Part shown: positions 37,002 through 45,628 of the stretch, one piece after another
Position numbering within the stretch: the stretch's first letter is position 1
Layout of the letters: each line of letters starts with the position of its first letter
Origin: Methanobrevibacter sp. V74
GTDB taxonomy: Archaea > Methanobacteriota > Methanobacteria > Methanobacteriales > Methanobacteriaceae
DNA length: 64,000 nucleotides
Direction: 5' to 3'
Assembly (NCBI RefSeq): GCF_963082495.1
Contig: NZ_CAUJAN010000006.1
Coordinates: 1-64,000, forward strand
The notes under the pieces: generated by a model
Database searches by the model: none
Told to the model about the DNA's origin: nothing
The model's input: the letters and a program-made list of their open reading frames with translations, nothing else
Position numbers and translations under genes: made by a program

Positions 37002-37586
37002 ATGGATAATCATTATAATATTTATATTTGTGGTGTGGGAGGTCAAGGAATTATTAAAACTTCTACAATCATAGGTGAAGCTGCAATGACTCAAGGTTTG
37101 GATGTAGTGATGAGTGAAATTCACGGCATGTCTCAAAGAGGAGGATCAGTTTCTACTGAATTAAAAATTGGAGGATACAACTCATCAATTATACCAAATC
37201 ATGCAGCAGACATGTTACTTTCTTTTGAACCGGTTGAAACAATAAGAGGACTTGATAAAGTAAACTCAGAAACTAAAATTGTTTACAATACTCATCCGAT
37301 TATTCCATCTTCAACCAATAATCCTTATCCGAGTGTGGACAGCATCACTAAGACTCTAAAAGAAAATTTCAATCATGTACTTCCAATTAATGGAACTCAA
37401 TTGGCTATTGATGCTGGAAGTGTTTTATCTTTAAACATGGTTCTTTTAGGAGCTGTCACTGCTGATGATAAGTTTCCATTAACAAAAGAATCAGTTATTG
37501 ATGCAATGAAAAATAATTTAAAACCTAAATTTCATGCAATGAATTTAAAAGCAATTGAAAGTGGATATAAATCTATCAAAGGTTAA
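37002..37586 (+). CDS. iorB: Indolepyruvate:ferredoxin oxidoreductase beta subunit
   Basis: A 194-residue gamma-type subunit of the 2-oxoacid oxidoreductase family, partner of IorA. Seen are the opening YICGVGGQGIIKTSTIIGEA, SEIHGMSQRGGSVSTELKIG and a C-terminal helix pair. A frame reaching back to 36906 exists, but ATG 37002 is chosen because AGGTGAT lies three bases before it, overlapping the iorA stop. Confidence 0.93.
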   Translation: MDNHYNIYICGVGGQGIIKTSTIIGEAAMTQGLDVVMSEIHGMSQRGGSVSTELKIGGYNSSIIPNHAADMLLSFEPVETIRGLDKVNSETKIVYNTHPIIPSSTNNPYPSVDSITKTLKENFNHVLPINGTQLAIDAGSVLSLNMVLLGAVTADDKFPLTKESVIDAMKNNLKPKFHAMNLKAIESGYKSIKG

Positions 37587-37640
37587 ATTTTAAATAGTAA
37601 TTGTAATAAAATATTATTATATAATAACAGTTGTGGTATT

Positions 37641-37919
37641 ATGGTGTATAAAATTGACAATGCTATCGTAAAAAAAGACAGGGACGGTAGAATAACACTA
37701 ATCGACCCAGACAATGTTTTCAAGGATGAAGATGCGTTTATTGCAGTTAAAAGTGATGATTTGATTACTATTCAGCTTTTAATTAACGGTATTTTACATA
37801 ATGATTTTAAAAGTTGGAGAGAATTAGGAGTCATTCCTGAAAATGAGCCTCTAAAAAGCCTTTTCGTACGTTTAGGTTATTCAAAAGAGGATGTAGCTAA
37901 TTTATTAAAAGAATTCTAG
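37641..37919 (+). CDS. Small conserved-looking protein of unknown function
   Basis: 92 residues, soluble, with an even mix of charged and hydrophobic residues. A beta-rich first half (IVKKDRDGRITLIDPDNVF) is followed by helical segments (LITIQLLINGILHND, LKSLFVRLGYSKEDVANLL). No motif I can name. It has its own start 54 bases after iorB with weak ribosome-site signal, so it may share the iorAB transcript. Confidence 0.55.
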   Translation: MVYKIDNAIVKKDRDGRITLIDPDNVFKDEDAFIAVKSDDLITIQLLINGILHNDFKSWRELGVIPENEPLKSLFVRLGYSKEDVANLLKEF

Positions 37920-37956
37920 CTATTTTCTTTTTCACTATTTTTTAAAAAATAAGTAT

Positions 37957-37980
37957 TAGAAAAGAAGTTAATCTTTTCTA
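37957..37980 (-). terminator. Terminator of the paaK-ACT operon
   Basis: A 9-bp perfect stem (TAGAAAAGA/TCTTTTCTA, six-base loop) overlaps the stop codon of the minus-strand ACT-domain gene. T-rich sequence follows on the minus strand. Confidence 0.5.
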
Positions 37981-38409
37981 TAACTCTTTTATGTCTTTGT
38001 TATCTAATATTTTAATATTGGAATCTTTTAAAGCTTCAATAGCCTTTTCCATATTCTCTAATCGCATTACAACAATGGCTTCATCTGTTTTACTACTTAC
38101 AAATGCATATAAATATTCTAGATTAATATTTTTTTCATCAAAGATGGCCAATGTTGAATTTAATCCATTAGGCTCATCTGGAATTGCTAAAATAATAACT
38201 TCATTTTCTTTAACAACAAAATTATTCTTTTCGAGAGCTTCAATTGCTTTTGCATTATCTGAAACAATTAGTCTTAAAATTCCATATTTTGCAGTATCTG
38301 CAATGGATAATGCTCGAATATTAATATTCTCTTTAGCCAATGTGTCTATTGCTTTTTTAATTCTTCCTTCTTTATTTTCAACGAAAATTGAAATTTGTTT
38401 AACTGCCAT
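37978..38409 (-). CDS. Tandem ACT-domain regulatory protein
   Basis: 143 residues forming two ACT domains: residues about 3-70 (ISIFVENKEGRIKKAIDTLA) and 72-140 (SNTLAIFDEKNINLEYLYAF-like with DEAIVVMRLEN). ACT pairs bind amino acids. Proteins of this type commonly sit beside phenylacetate-CoA ligase genes, as here, and may sense aromatic amino acids. ATG 38409 has AAAGGTGA five bases upstream; that site overlaps the end of paaK, so the two are coupled. Confidence 0.83.
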   Translation of the reverse strand: MAVKQISIFVENKEGRIKKAIDTLAKENINIRALSIADTAKYGILRLIVSDNAKAIEALEKNNFVVKENEVIILAIPDEPNGLNSTLAIFDEKNINLEYLYAFVSSKTDEAIVVMRLENMEKAIEALKDSNIKILDNKDIKEL

Positions 38410-38413
38410 GTTT

Positions 38414-39718
38414 TCACCTTTCAAAGTCTCTTTCATCAATTACACGAATAGCTTTACCTTCACTTCTTGGAAGTGATTCCGGTTCACAAATAGTCACATC
38501 CATTCTAAGTCCTGTTTCTGATCTGATGGATGATTGAATTTCTTTTTCCACTCTTTCCATTTCTTTCATTTCATCGGAGAATAGTTCTTTTGTAGCTTCT
38601 ACTCTAACTTCAACTTCATCTAAAATATCCGGTCTTGTTACATGGATTAAGTAATTAGGGGTAATTCCACTAACTTTAAGCAATGCTTTTTCAATTTGTG
38701 ATGGGAAAACCATAACTCCTTTGATTTTTAGCATATCATCACTTCTTCCAGTGATTCTTGTCATTCTAACAGTAGTCCTTCCACATTCACATTTTTCACC
38801 AACAAGTGAGGTCAGATCTTTTGTTCTAAATCTTAGAATAGGCATTCCAGTTTTAGTTAATGAGGTTAATACAAGTTCTCCTTTTTCACCATAATCAAGT
38901 GTTTCTCCAGTTTCAGAGTCGATAATTTCAGGGTAGAAATGGTCATCTTGAATGTGCATGCCGTTTTGTTCACCACATTCCTGAGCAATACCTGGCCCCA
39001 TAACCTCTGTTAATCCATAAATGTTATGTGTTTTAATTCCAAGGGAGTTTTCGATTCTATTTCTCATTTCAGTGGTCCACATTTCAGCTCCATGTATACC
39101 TGCTTTTAAGTTAATGTTTTTGAGAGGGATTCCGGCTTTTTCTCTGGATTCTCCAAGATACATTGCATATGAAGGAGTACAAGTTAAAATATCACTTTGG
39201 AAATCTATCATTGTATCTAATTGTCTTTTTGTGTTACCTGCTGAAATTGGGATAGTTATTGCACCCATTCTATTTCCTCCGTGGTGAATGCCAAATCCTC
39301 CGGTAAATAATCCGTATCCGTATGCATTTTGAATAATGTATTCTTTTTCGGTACCTGCCATTTTAAGTCCACGTGCAATACATTCTCCCCAGATATCTAA
39401 GTCATTTTGAGTGTATGCGGTTACAGTTGGTTTTCCAGTGGTTCCGGATGATGCATGAACTTCTACGATTTCATCACGAGGTACCGCAAGCAATCCTAGG
39501 GGATATGCCTGTCTTAAGTCACTTTTTGTTGTAAATGGGATTTTTTCAATATCTTTCAATGTTTTAATATCTTCTGGTTTTAAATTAATTTCATCAAAAC
39601 GTTTTCTATAAAACTCTACATTTTCATATGCGAGTCTTACAGTTTTTTTAAGTCTTTTAAGTTGAATTTCCTCTTTATTTTCTTTACTCATACATTCTGC
39701 TTCTTCATTCCAAAACAT
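38414..39718 (-). CDS. paaK: Phenylacetate-CoA ligase
   Basis: A 434-residue AMP-forming aryl-acid:CoA ligase. Seen are the phosphate loop [20 protein letters not shown] (residues about 95-115), [26 protein letters not shown] and the C-terminal lid with [19 protein letters not shown]. It probably activates phenylacetate, 4-hydroxyphenylacetate or indoleacetate from the gut so that IorAB can carboxylate the CoA ester back to the aromatic 2-oxoacid. ATG 39718 follows AGGGAT; the longer frame from 39736 starts with TTG. It is upstream of and coupled to the ACT-domain gene. Confidence 0.92.
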   Translation of the reverse strand: MFWNEEAECMSKENKEEIQLKRLKKTVRLAYENVEFYRKRFDEINLKPEDIKTLKDIEKIPFTTKSDLRQAYPLGLLAVPRDEIVEVHASSGTTGKPTVTAYTQNDLDIWGECIARGLKMAGTEKEYIIQNAYGYGLFTGGFGIHHGGNRMGAITIPISAGNTKRQLDTMIDFQSDILTCTPSYAMYLGESREKAGIPLKNINLKAGIHGAEMWTTEMRNRIENSLGIKTHNIYGLTEVMGPGIAQECGEQNGMHIQDDHFYPEIIDSETGETLDYGEKGELVLTSLTKTGMPILRFRTKDLTSLVGEKCECGRTTVRMTRITGRSDDMLKIKGVMVFPSQIEKALLKVSGITPNYLIHVTRPDILDEVEVRVEATKELFSDEMKEMERVEKEIQSSIRSETGLRMDVTICEPESLPRSEGKAIRVIDERDFER

Positions 39719-39937
39719 GATATCCCTATTTATCAAATTTTTCTCAATATGTTAAATATCCAATTTAGTTCATATAAAACTTTGTTATGCAGTTTAATTT
39801 TCATAATTAAATTTTTTTACACATGTTATCTGATATTGATTTTATCTTCTCAAATATTAATTAAAAGAAAATATTTACTTTATATTATATATCATCTTTT
39901 TATAGCTATCAAATAATAAATTCAAGTTCTGATTAAT

Positions 39938-40024
39938 ATGTATGACAAATTTAAACAAGGCATATTGGAATTTGAACAGAGAAACTATGAAAATGCATTT
40001 AATCATTTTGAAAAATGCTTTTAA
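39938..40024 (+). pseudogene. Short TPR-like fragment
   Basis: A 28-codon frame (MYDKFKQGILEFEQRNYENA...FEKCF) matches the first helix pair of a tetratricopeptide repeat and then stops. Most likely it is the N-terminal stub of a longer TPR gene that has been deleted; a functional micropeptide cannot be excluded. Confidence 0.3.
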
Positions 40025-40268
40025 ATATCCATAAAAGTGAAACGCCCATCGGATCATTACAAACCATAAGATATAATATATATTAAAATTAATAACCGGC
40101 CGACTTTTCCATTTAAACCGTTTAAAAAAATTTCAATTTATGGAAAAATATCTTCAAAGCACTATTTCAAGTGTAAAAAGCACTCCGAACATTAAATAAT
40201 CTCTCTCCAATTCCAAAATCAAAATTTTAAAAAATCACATTATTGGACAGACTCGACATATATTTTTC

Positions 40269-40434
40269 ATGATTGTGGAGAAATTATTAAAATTTATTCT
40301 TTATGGTCGACTTTCTGAGGATTTAAATGCACAATCATTATTGGCTCAGGAGTTAGATTTGTCAATTGATGAAGCATTAAAAATCATGTTTGATTTTAAA
40401 GAAAATGATAAAATCTTTGGCGAAACCTATTGAG
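40269..40434 (+). pseudogene. Frameshifted small protein relic
   Basis: The frame from ATG 40269 encodes 41 residues (MIVEKLLKFILYGRLSEDLN, then QSLLAQELDLSIDEALK) and stops at 40392-40394. After an A-run at 40379-40384 another phase continues (IMFDFKENDKIFGETY) to a stop at 40434. Dropping one A joins the two into a helical protein of about 55 residues. Family unknown. Confidence 0.25.
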
Positions 40435-40534
40435 TTAATTATTTTGTTGTATAAATTAACATAATGTTTAAATATTTTTTTAATTAAATATGTAATTGGA
40501 ATAATTTTATTATTATTTTTAGAGGTAATTATTT

Positions 40535-42145
40535 ATGGACGTTATGATTTTAGCAATAATATTTATAGTGTACATATTTACCTTAGTATTTGTAGGATAT
40601 TATGCCTATAAACAAACTAATTCTTCTGAAGACTTCATGATTGCTGGTAAAGATACTCACCCATTTATCATGGCAATGAGTTATGGTGCAACTTTCATAT
40701 CCACGGCAGCTATTGTAGGTTTTGGAGGAGTGGCTGGTGAATATGGAATGAGTGTTTTATGGCTTGCATTCTTAAATATTATTGTTGGTGTATTTATTGC
40801 ATTTGTATTTTTAGGAAAAAGAACTCGTCGTATGGGTCATGCATTAGGGTCTTTGACCTTTCCTGAATTTTTAGGAAAGAGATTCGATTCTAAATTTATC
40901 CATTATACTTCAGGGTTAATTATATTTTGCGCAATGCCATTATATGCAGCTGTAGTTTTAATCGGAGCTGCAAGATTTTTGGAATCTTCTTTATTAATTG
41001 ATTTCAGTATTGCACTTTTAATCTTGTCAATTATTATTACATTTTATGTATTATTTGGAGGAATACGTGGTGTAATGTATACTGATGCATTACAAGGAAC
41101 AATCATGGTTGTTGCAATGCTATTCTTACTTGTATTTGTCTATTGGTTGCTTGGAGGAGTTGATACTGCAAACACTGCTTTAACAAACATGGTTAATTTA
41201 TACCCTGCCGAAGCCACTGCAAAAGGAGGTACGGGATGGACCGCATTTCCAGAGTTCGGAACACCGTTCTGGTGGTCTCTTGTATCATCTACTTTAATTG
41301 GCGTAGGTATTGGTGTACTGGCACAACCTTCCTTGATCGTAAGATTCATGACAGTTAAATCAGATAAAGAATTAAACCGGTCTGTTTTAATAGGGGGTAT
41401 ATTCATCGCAATCATGCCAACAACAGCTTATATTGTCGGATCTCTTTCAAATGTCTACTTCTTTGAAAAATTAGGCAAAATCGCAGTAGATGTAGTTGGA
41501 GGAAACATCGACAAAATCATTCCAACATTTATCACAATGGCACTGCCTGAATGGTTTGTATATATCTTCTTACTATCCTTAATTGCAGCTGCAATGTCAA
41601 CAATATCTTCACAATTACATACTCAGGGAACTGCATTTGGTGTAGACATTTATGGAACAATAAGAAATAAATCCAAACAAAAACTAGATCAGGTAAGTAT
41701 TTCAAGAATTGGTATTTTAATAGCCATTATTTCAGCATTGGTAATGGCTTTTTCACTTCCAGGAAGTGTGGTTGCATTAGGCACAAGTTTATTTTTTGAA
41801 ATTTGTGCAGCTGCATTTTTGCCAGTATTTTTAGGTGCTCTTTACTGGAAAGGAATTACAAAACTTGGAGCTATTGCTGGAATATTGTCTGGAACTTTTG
41901 TAAGTTTATTCTGGATGGTATTTGTATTTGCAAAAACAGCTACTGGACTTGGAATATGCAAATTCATTTTTGGTGTGAATACTTTATTATCCGTTGCACC
42001 ATGGCCATATATTGATGTAATGTTAATAGCAGTGCCGATTTCAACAATTTTTGTTATTGTAGTAAGTTTACTTACCAAGCCTCCTGCTCAAGAGGTTATT
42101 GATAATGCATTTAAAGATATAAATAAAAGAGGAAGTGATGCTTAA
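40535..42145 (+). CDS. Sodium:solute symporter (SSS family)
   Basis: A 536-residue transporter with about 13 helices. SSS hallmarks are SSEDFMIAGKDTHPFIMAMS, GATFISTAAIVGFGGVAGEY, FYVLFGGIRGVMYTDALQGT (the family signature) and LIAAAMSTISSQLHTQGTAF with the conserved Ser pair of the Na2 site. The solute is unknown. The gene has AGAGGTAATT before its ATG. Its stop overlaps the ATG of a 37-residue membrane protein, an arrangement typical of SSS carriers with a small accessory subunit. Confidence 0.9.
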   Translation: MDVMILAIIFIVYIFTLVFVGYYAYKQTNSSEDFMIAGKDTHPFIMAMSYGATFISTAAIVGFGGVAGEYGMSVLWLAFLNIIVGVFIAFVFLGKRTRRMGHALGSLTFPEFLGKRFDSKFIHYTSGLIIFCAMPLYAAVVLIGAARFLESSLLIDFSIALLILSIIITFYVLFGGIRGVMYTDALQGTIMVVAMLFLLVFVYWLLGGVDTANTALTNMVNLYPAEATAKGGTGWTAFPEFGTPFWWSLVSSTLIGVGIGVLAQPSLIVRFMTVKSDKELNRSVLIGGIFIAIMPTTAYIVGSLSNVYFFEKLGKIAVDVVGGNIDKIIPTFITMALPEWFVYIFLLSLIAAAMSTISSQLHTQGTAFGVDIYGTIRNKSKQKLDQVSISRIGILIAIISALVMAFSLPGSVVALGTSLFFEICAAAFLPVFLGALYWKGITKLGAIAGILSGTFVSLFWMVFVFAKTATGLGICKFIFGVNTLLSVAPWPYIDVMLIAVPISTIFVIVVSLLTKPPAQEVIDNAFKDINKRGSDA

Positions 42146-42258
42146 TGATGATTTTCGGAATAGAAGATCCTGGAATTTGGGGTGTTTATTTAGGAATTAT
42201 CTTATCTACACTTTTATGCATTGTTTATGGTATTATGTATTGGAACAAAGACGAGTAA
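42145..42258 (+). CDS. Symporter small accessory protein
   Basis: A 37-residue protein (MMIFGIEDPGIWGVYLGIIL..CIVYGIMYWNKDE) with one transmembrane helix and a short charged tail. Its first ATG overlaps the symporter stop (TAATG), and the second ATG at 42148 has GGAAGTGAT upstream. Small one-helix partners of this kind accompany SSS carriers in many archaea and bacteria. Assignment rests on position and shape. Confidence 0.7.
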   Translation: MMIFGIEDPGIWGVYLGIILSTLLCIVYGIMYWNKDE

Positions 42259-42283
42259 TTCAATTACTCTCTTATTTTTTATT

Positions 42284-42820
42284 TTAATATTTGAAACAGT
42301 CTTTCTGATGATTGTCTATAATTCCAACAGATTCTAAATAGGAATAGATTATTGTCGGTCCAACGAATTTCATTCCACGTTTTTTCAAATCTTTAGAAAT
42401 CTCTTTAGATAAATCGGATTCAGTTAAAAATTCTGCTTTTATGATGTTGCCATCTGTAAAAGACCATATATATTCATTAAAACTTCCAAACTCTTGTTGA
42501 ATTTCAACAAATACACAGGCATTGTTAATTGCTGAGGTAATTTTACCTTTATGGCGGATGATCCCTTTATTTTCCAAAAGTTCATTAATTTTATCTTCAT
42601 CATACTTAGATACTTTTTCAACATTAAAGTTATCAAAAGCCTTTTTGAAGTTTTCACGTTTTTTTAGGATAGTTATCCATGAAAGTCCTGCTTGAAAAGA
42701 TTCTAAAACAAGCATTTCAAATAGTTCCCTATCATCATGAGTTGCCACGCCCCATTCTTCATCATGATACCTTATATACAACTCATCATCACCTGTCCAA
42801 GTGCATCGATTTTTATTCAT
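42284..42820 (-). CDS. tag: DNA-3-methyladenine glycosylase I
   Basis: A 178-residue base-excision repair enzyme that removes 3-methyladenine. Seen are the N-terminal RCTWTGDDELYIRYHDEEWG (zinc Cys and His, and the family signature), LFEMLVLESFQAGLSWITIL and the C-terminal zinc pair (HQKDC). A complete C-H...H-x3-C set is visible. It is a single gene, convergent with the symporter. It is more common in bacteria than archaea, so ancestral transfer is plausible. Confidence 0.92.
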   Translation of the reverse strand: MNKNRCTWTGDDELYIRYHDEEWGVATHDDRELFEMLVLESFQAGLSWITILKKRENFKKAFDNFNVEKVSKYDEDKINELLENKGIIRHKGKITSAINNACVFVEIQQEFGSFNEYIWSFTDGNIIKAEFLTESDLSKEISKDLKKRGMKFVGPTIIYSYLESVGIIDNHQKDCFKY

Positions 42821-43014
42821 AGAAATATTATTGAAAATTTAGTTTAAATAAATTTCTAAAAAATAGAGGAATCTATATTTCTGAATTTTATTTTTTAACT
42901 TTGCAATACCTTTTTCATTGGTTTTTGATTTCTAGGTTTTACCATCATGCTTTTTAGCTGATTTTTGCATATATCTTTATAGTTTATTAATCTTATTTTA
43001 AATTAGTGATAAAA

Positions 43015-43731
43015 ATGAATGAATTATTTGAGAATTTTAATCGTATTGAGATACATGACCCTGAATTTCATGAAATTTTCAAAAACTTTGCATTTAATGA
43101 AGTTTTTGAATATTCTAATTTAAGTGAAAAAGAATCTATTCTTGTTATTTTGGCATCTTTAATCGCTTGTCAATCACCTAAAGCATTTAAAAAAATATTT
43201 CTTTCTGCTTTAGATAAAGAAATTTCTCCTGAAGAGGTTAAAGAGTTACTTTATCAATCGGTACCTTATGTTGGTTTTGGCCGTGCCCATAACTTTTTCG
43301 GCATTGTTATTAAAGTATTTGATAAAAAAGGAATTGAATTGCCTTTAGGTAATAGGGCGAATATTACTTCTGAAAATAGATATCAAAAAGGTCGTGAAAT
43401 TCAAGAGAGTTATTTTGGAAGCGAAGTGGTTGAAATGATCAACGATACAACTCCCGAGGGTCAAAAACATTTCAATACCTTTTTAGAAGGTTTTTGTTTT
43501 GGTGATTTCTATTCACGTGATGGTTTAAATGATAACCAAAGAGAATTGATAACATTTGTTTTTATTGCAACTTTAGGAGGGTGTGAAAATCAGCTTAAAG
43601 GTCATATTCAAGCTAATTTAACACTAGGAAATACTAAAGAAATATTGATTTCCACCATAACAATTATTTTGCCCTATATCGGTTTTCCAAGATCTTTCAA
43701 TGCTTTAAGTCTTATTAATGGGGCATGTTGA
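43015..43731 (+). CDS. Carboxymuconolactone decarboxylase family protein
   Basis: About 238 residues made of two CMD/AhpD-type helical domains. The first (about 35-105, ILVILASLIACQSPKAFKKI) has lost the paired Cys. The second (about 165-235) has FVFIATLGGCENQLKGHIQA, with one Cys and His rather than CxxC. Members act as peroxidase-like or lactone-processing proteins; with no CxxC, a thiol-disulfide role is doubtful. ATG 43015 follows GTGAT by four bases. Confidence 0.82.
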   Translation: MNELFENFNRIEIHDPEFHEIFKNFAFNEVFEYSNLSEKESILVILASLIACQSPKAFKKIFLSALDKEISPEEVKELLYQSVPYVGFGRAHNFFGIVIKVFDKKGIELPLGNRANITSENRYQKGREIQESYFGSEVVEMINDTTPEGQKHFNTFLEGFCFGDFYSRDGLNDNQRELITFVFIATLGGCENQLKGHIQANLTLGNTKEILISTITIILPYIGFPRSFNALSLINGAC

Positions 43732-43776
43732 TATCTTTTTATATTATGTTGTTTATAATAATCAATAGGTGAGATT

Positions 43777-45159
43777 ATGAGATATAAATGTACAGTTTGT
43801 GGTTATATTCATGATGAAGAAGCAACAGGCATATTATTGAAAGATTTAGACAAATGCCCTATCTGTGGTCAACCTATTTCTAAATTTGTCAAGTTGGAAG
43901 AATCTCCATTAAATGAAAGTACCGAATTAACTGTATCTGATTTATCTTATGATAGAGATTTTGCAAAAAGTGATGTTGAAATCAGGTTCATGGATGAAAT
44001 TCACCAGATGGCTGTAAATGGCCAATCAGTAGTGTCTGCAATGTACACGGAATTGCCAATGCCAAATTGGGATGAAATTTTGATTTTAGGCAATCAATTA
44101 AATCCGCAACCATTGGAATCTGATGTTAATGTAAATACTCAAACAATCATCGGCAAAAATGCAAAAAAACCATTAATTATTGAATCTCCAATTTATATTG
44201 CTCACATGTCTTTCGGTGCATTATCTAGGGAAACAAAAATTTCACTTGCTAAAGGAGGGGCAGGCATTAAAACAGCTCAATGTAGTGGTGAAGGAGGAAT
44301 ATTGCCTGATGAAATGAAAAATGCTTATAAATTCATATTTGAGTATGTTCCTAATCAATATTCAGTAACTGAATATAATTTGAAAAATGTTGATGCAATT
44401 GAAATTAAAATAGGCCAATCAACTAAACCGGGTCTTGGAGGTCAACTTCCGGGGGATAAAGTAACTTCTCAAATTGCTGAAATTAGAGGAAAAATGATTG
44501 GTGAAGATATTCACTCTCCTGCAACATTGCCTAATGTTTCAACAAAAGAAGACTTAAGGGATTTAGTCGACGATTTAAGAGAATGTTCTCAGGTTCCAAT
44601 CGGCATTAAATTTGCAGCAGGTAGAATCGAAGAAGATTTAGAATATATTCTGCATGCTCAACCGGATTTCATAACAATTGATGGTCGTGGAGGATCAACC
44701 GGTGCAAGCCCAAAATTAATCAGAGATTCTACTTCTGTTCCAACAATATTTGCACTTTCACGAGCTCGTAAATATTTAGATGAACATGAAAGCGGCATTG
44801 ATTTAACCATAACTGGGGGGTTGAGAGTGTCTTCTGACTTTGCAAAAGCTCTTGCTATGGGTGCTAATGCAGTAGCTATTGGTACTGCTGTTATGATGGC
44901 TGCAGCTTGCCAACAATATAAAATTTGTGAGGGTGGAAACTGTCCAGTAGGTGTTGCAACTCAAGATGATGATTTGCGTAAAAGATTAAAAATCGAAATT
45001 GCTTCTAAAAGAGTTGAAAATTTTTTAAGAGTTTCTAATGATGAACTAAAGACTTTTGCACGAATTACTGGCCATAATGATGTACATGATTTAAATATTA
45101 ATGATTTATGCACAATCAATTCTGAAATATCCAATTACACTGATATCAGACATGTTTAA
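43777..45159 (+). CDS. Glutamate-synthase-domain (GltB-like) protein with rubredoxin-like N-terminus
   Basis: 460 residues. The N-terminus is a rubredoxin-like knuckle pair (CTVC at 5-8, CPIC at 27-30). The rest is the FMN-binding glutamate synthase domain: MSFGALSRETKISLAKGGAG, IEIKIGQSTKPGLGGQLPGD, VPIGIKFAAGR, ITIDGRGGSTGASP and the cluster cysteines in CQQYKICEGGNCPVGVATQD. This is the stand-alone archaeal GltB type. It may aminate 2-oxoglutarate with ferredoxin-like electrons, but the glutaminase and other subunits are absent here, so its exact reaction is open. Confidence 0.85.
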   Translation: MRYKCTVCGYIHDEEATGILLKDLDKCPICGQPISKFVKLEESPLNESTELTVSDLSYDRDFAKSDVEIRFMDEIHQMAVNGQSVVSAMYTELPMPNWDEILILGNQLNPQPLESDVNVNTQTIIGKNAKKPLIIESPIYIAHMSFGALSRETKISLAKGGAGIKTAQCSGEGGILPDEMKNAYKFIFEYVPNQYSVTEYNLKNVDAIEIKIGQSTKPGLGGQLPGDKVTSQIAEIRGKMIGEDIHSPATLPNVSTKEDLRDLVDDLRECSQVPIGIKFAAGRIEEDLEYILHAQPDFITIDGRGGSTGASPKLIRDSTSVPTIFALSRARKYLDEHESGIDLTITGGLRVSSDFAKALAMGANAVAIGTAVMMAAACQQYKICEGGNCPVGVATQDDDLRKRLKIEIASKRVENFLRVSNDELKTFARITGHNDVHDLNINDLCTINSEISNYTDIRHV

Positions 45160-45174
45160 TTAAAAAAATAATGT

Positions 45175-45199
45175 GTATTAATGTTTTAGACATTAATAC
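45175..45199. terminator. Bidirectional terminator after the GltB-like gene
   Basis: A perfect 10-bp stem (GTATTAATGT/ACATTAATAC, loop TTTAG) lies between the convergent GltB-like and PNPOx-like genes. Confidence 0.5.
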
Positions 45200-45563
45200 T
45201 TAAATTCATATGATTCTTCAACATCCATGATATTTCTGATTTCAGCTGTGGCATTGTCAAGGTAGAATGTACCCATTTCCCAATTATTGGATTCATATAA
45301 TTCTTTAATATCTGGCATGAGTTCAAATGCTTTTTTGTTAATTTCTTCATTTTTATCAAGTATTGCCTCGCCATGGTATCTAAGGAAGTGTTTCCCGTCC
45401 CATGCAGCTATTTCAACATGAGGATTTGCTTCCATTTGTTTATATACTGCTTTGAATGTTCCAACTCCGAAGAAAATTTTATCTCCTTCTAATAAATGGA
45501 ATCCAATCGGTCTTACTTTTGGTTTTTTGTTAAAATTTCATCTACTTTTTCAATATCTGACAT
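45193..45563 (-). pseudogene. PNPOx-like flavoprotein gene with a one-base frameshift
   Basis: Two frames together encode a pyridoxamine-5'-phosphate-oxidase-like split-barrel protein of about 123 residues. From ATG 45563 (AGAGGTG seven bases upstream) the frame reads MSDIEKVDEILTK and then stops. In the next phase it continues KPKVRPIGFHLLEGDKIFFG and EANPHVEIAAWDGKHFLRYH to the end. The break is in the run of six T (six A on the coding strand) at 45533-45538; a seventh A restores one frame. Split-barrel proteins bind flavin; the substrate is unknown. Confidence 0.75.
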
Positions 45564-45628
45564 GTTTACACCTCTCTTTATATATTCTATAAAATTAAAA
45601 GTTCTATTTATTTTCTTTCTTTATCCTT

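Larger units (their letters stand above)
39719..40534. other. Long intergenic region with two small gene relics
   Basis: 816 mostly AT-rich bases. It holds a 28-codon TPR-like frame (39938-40024) and a broken frame at 40269-40434 that reads MIVEKLLKFILYGRLSEDLN and continues in another phase (MFDFKENDKIFGE). Around 40080-40240 lies sequence of mixed composition with no frame. The last 100 bases are the promoter region of the symporter. The relics suggest an eroded locus. Confidence 0.4.
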
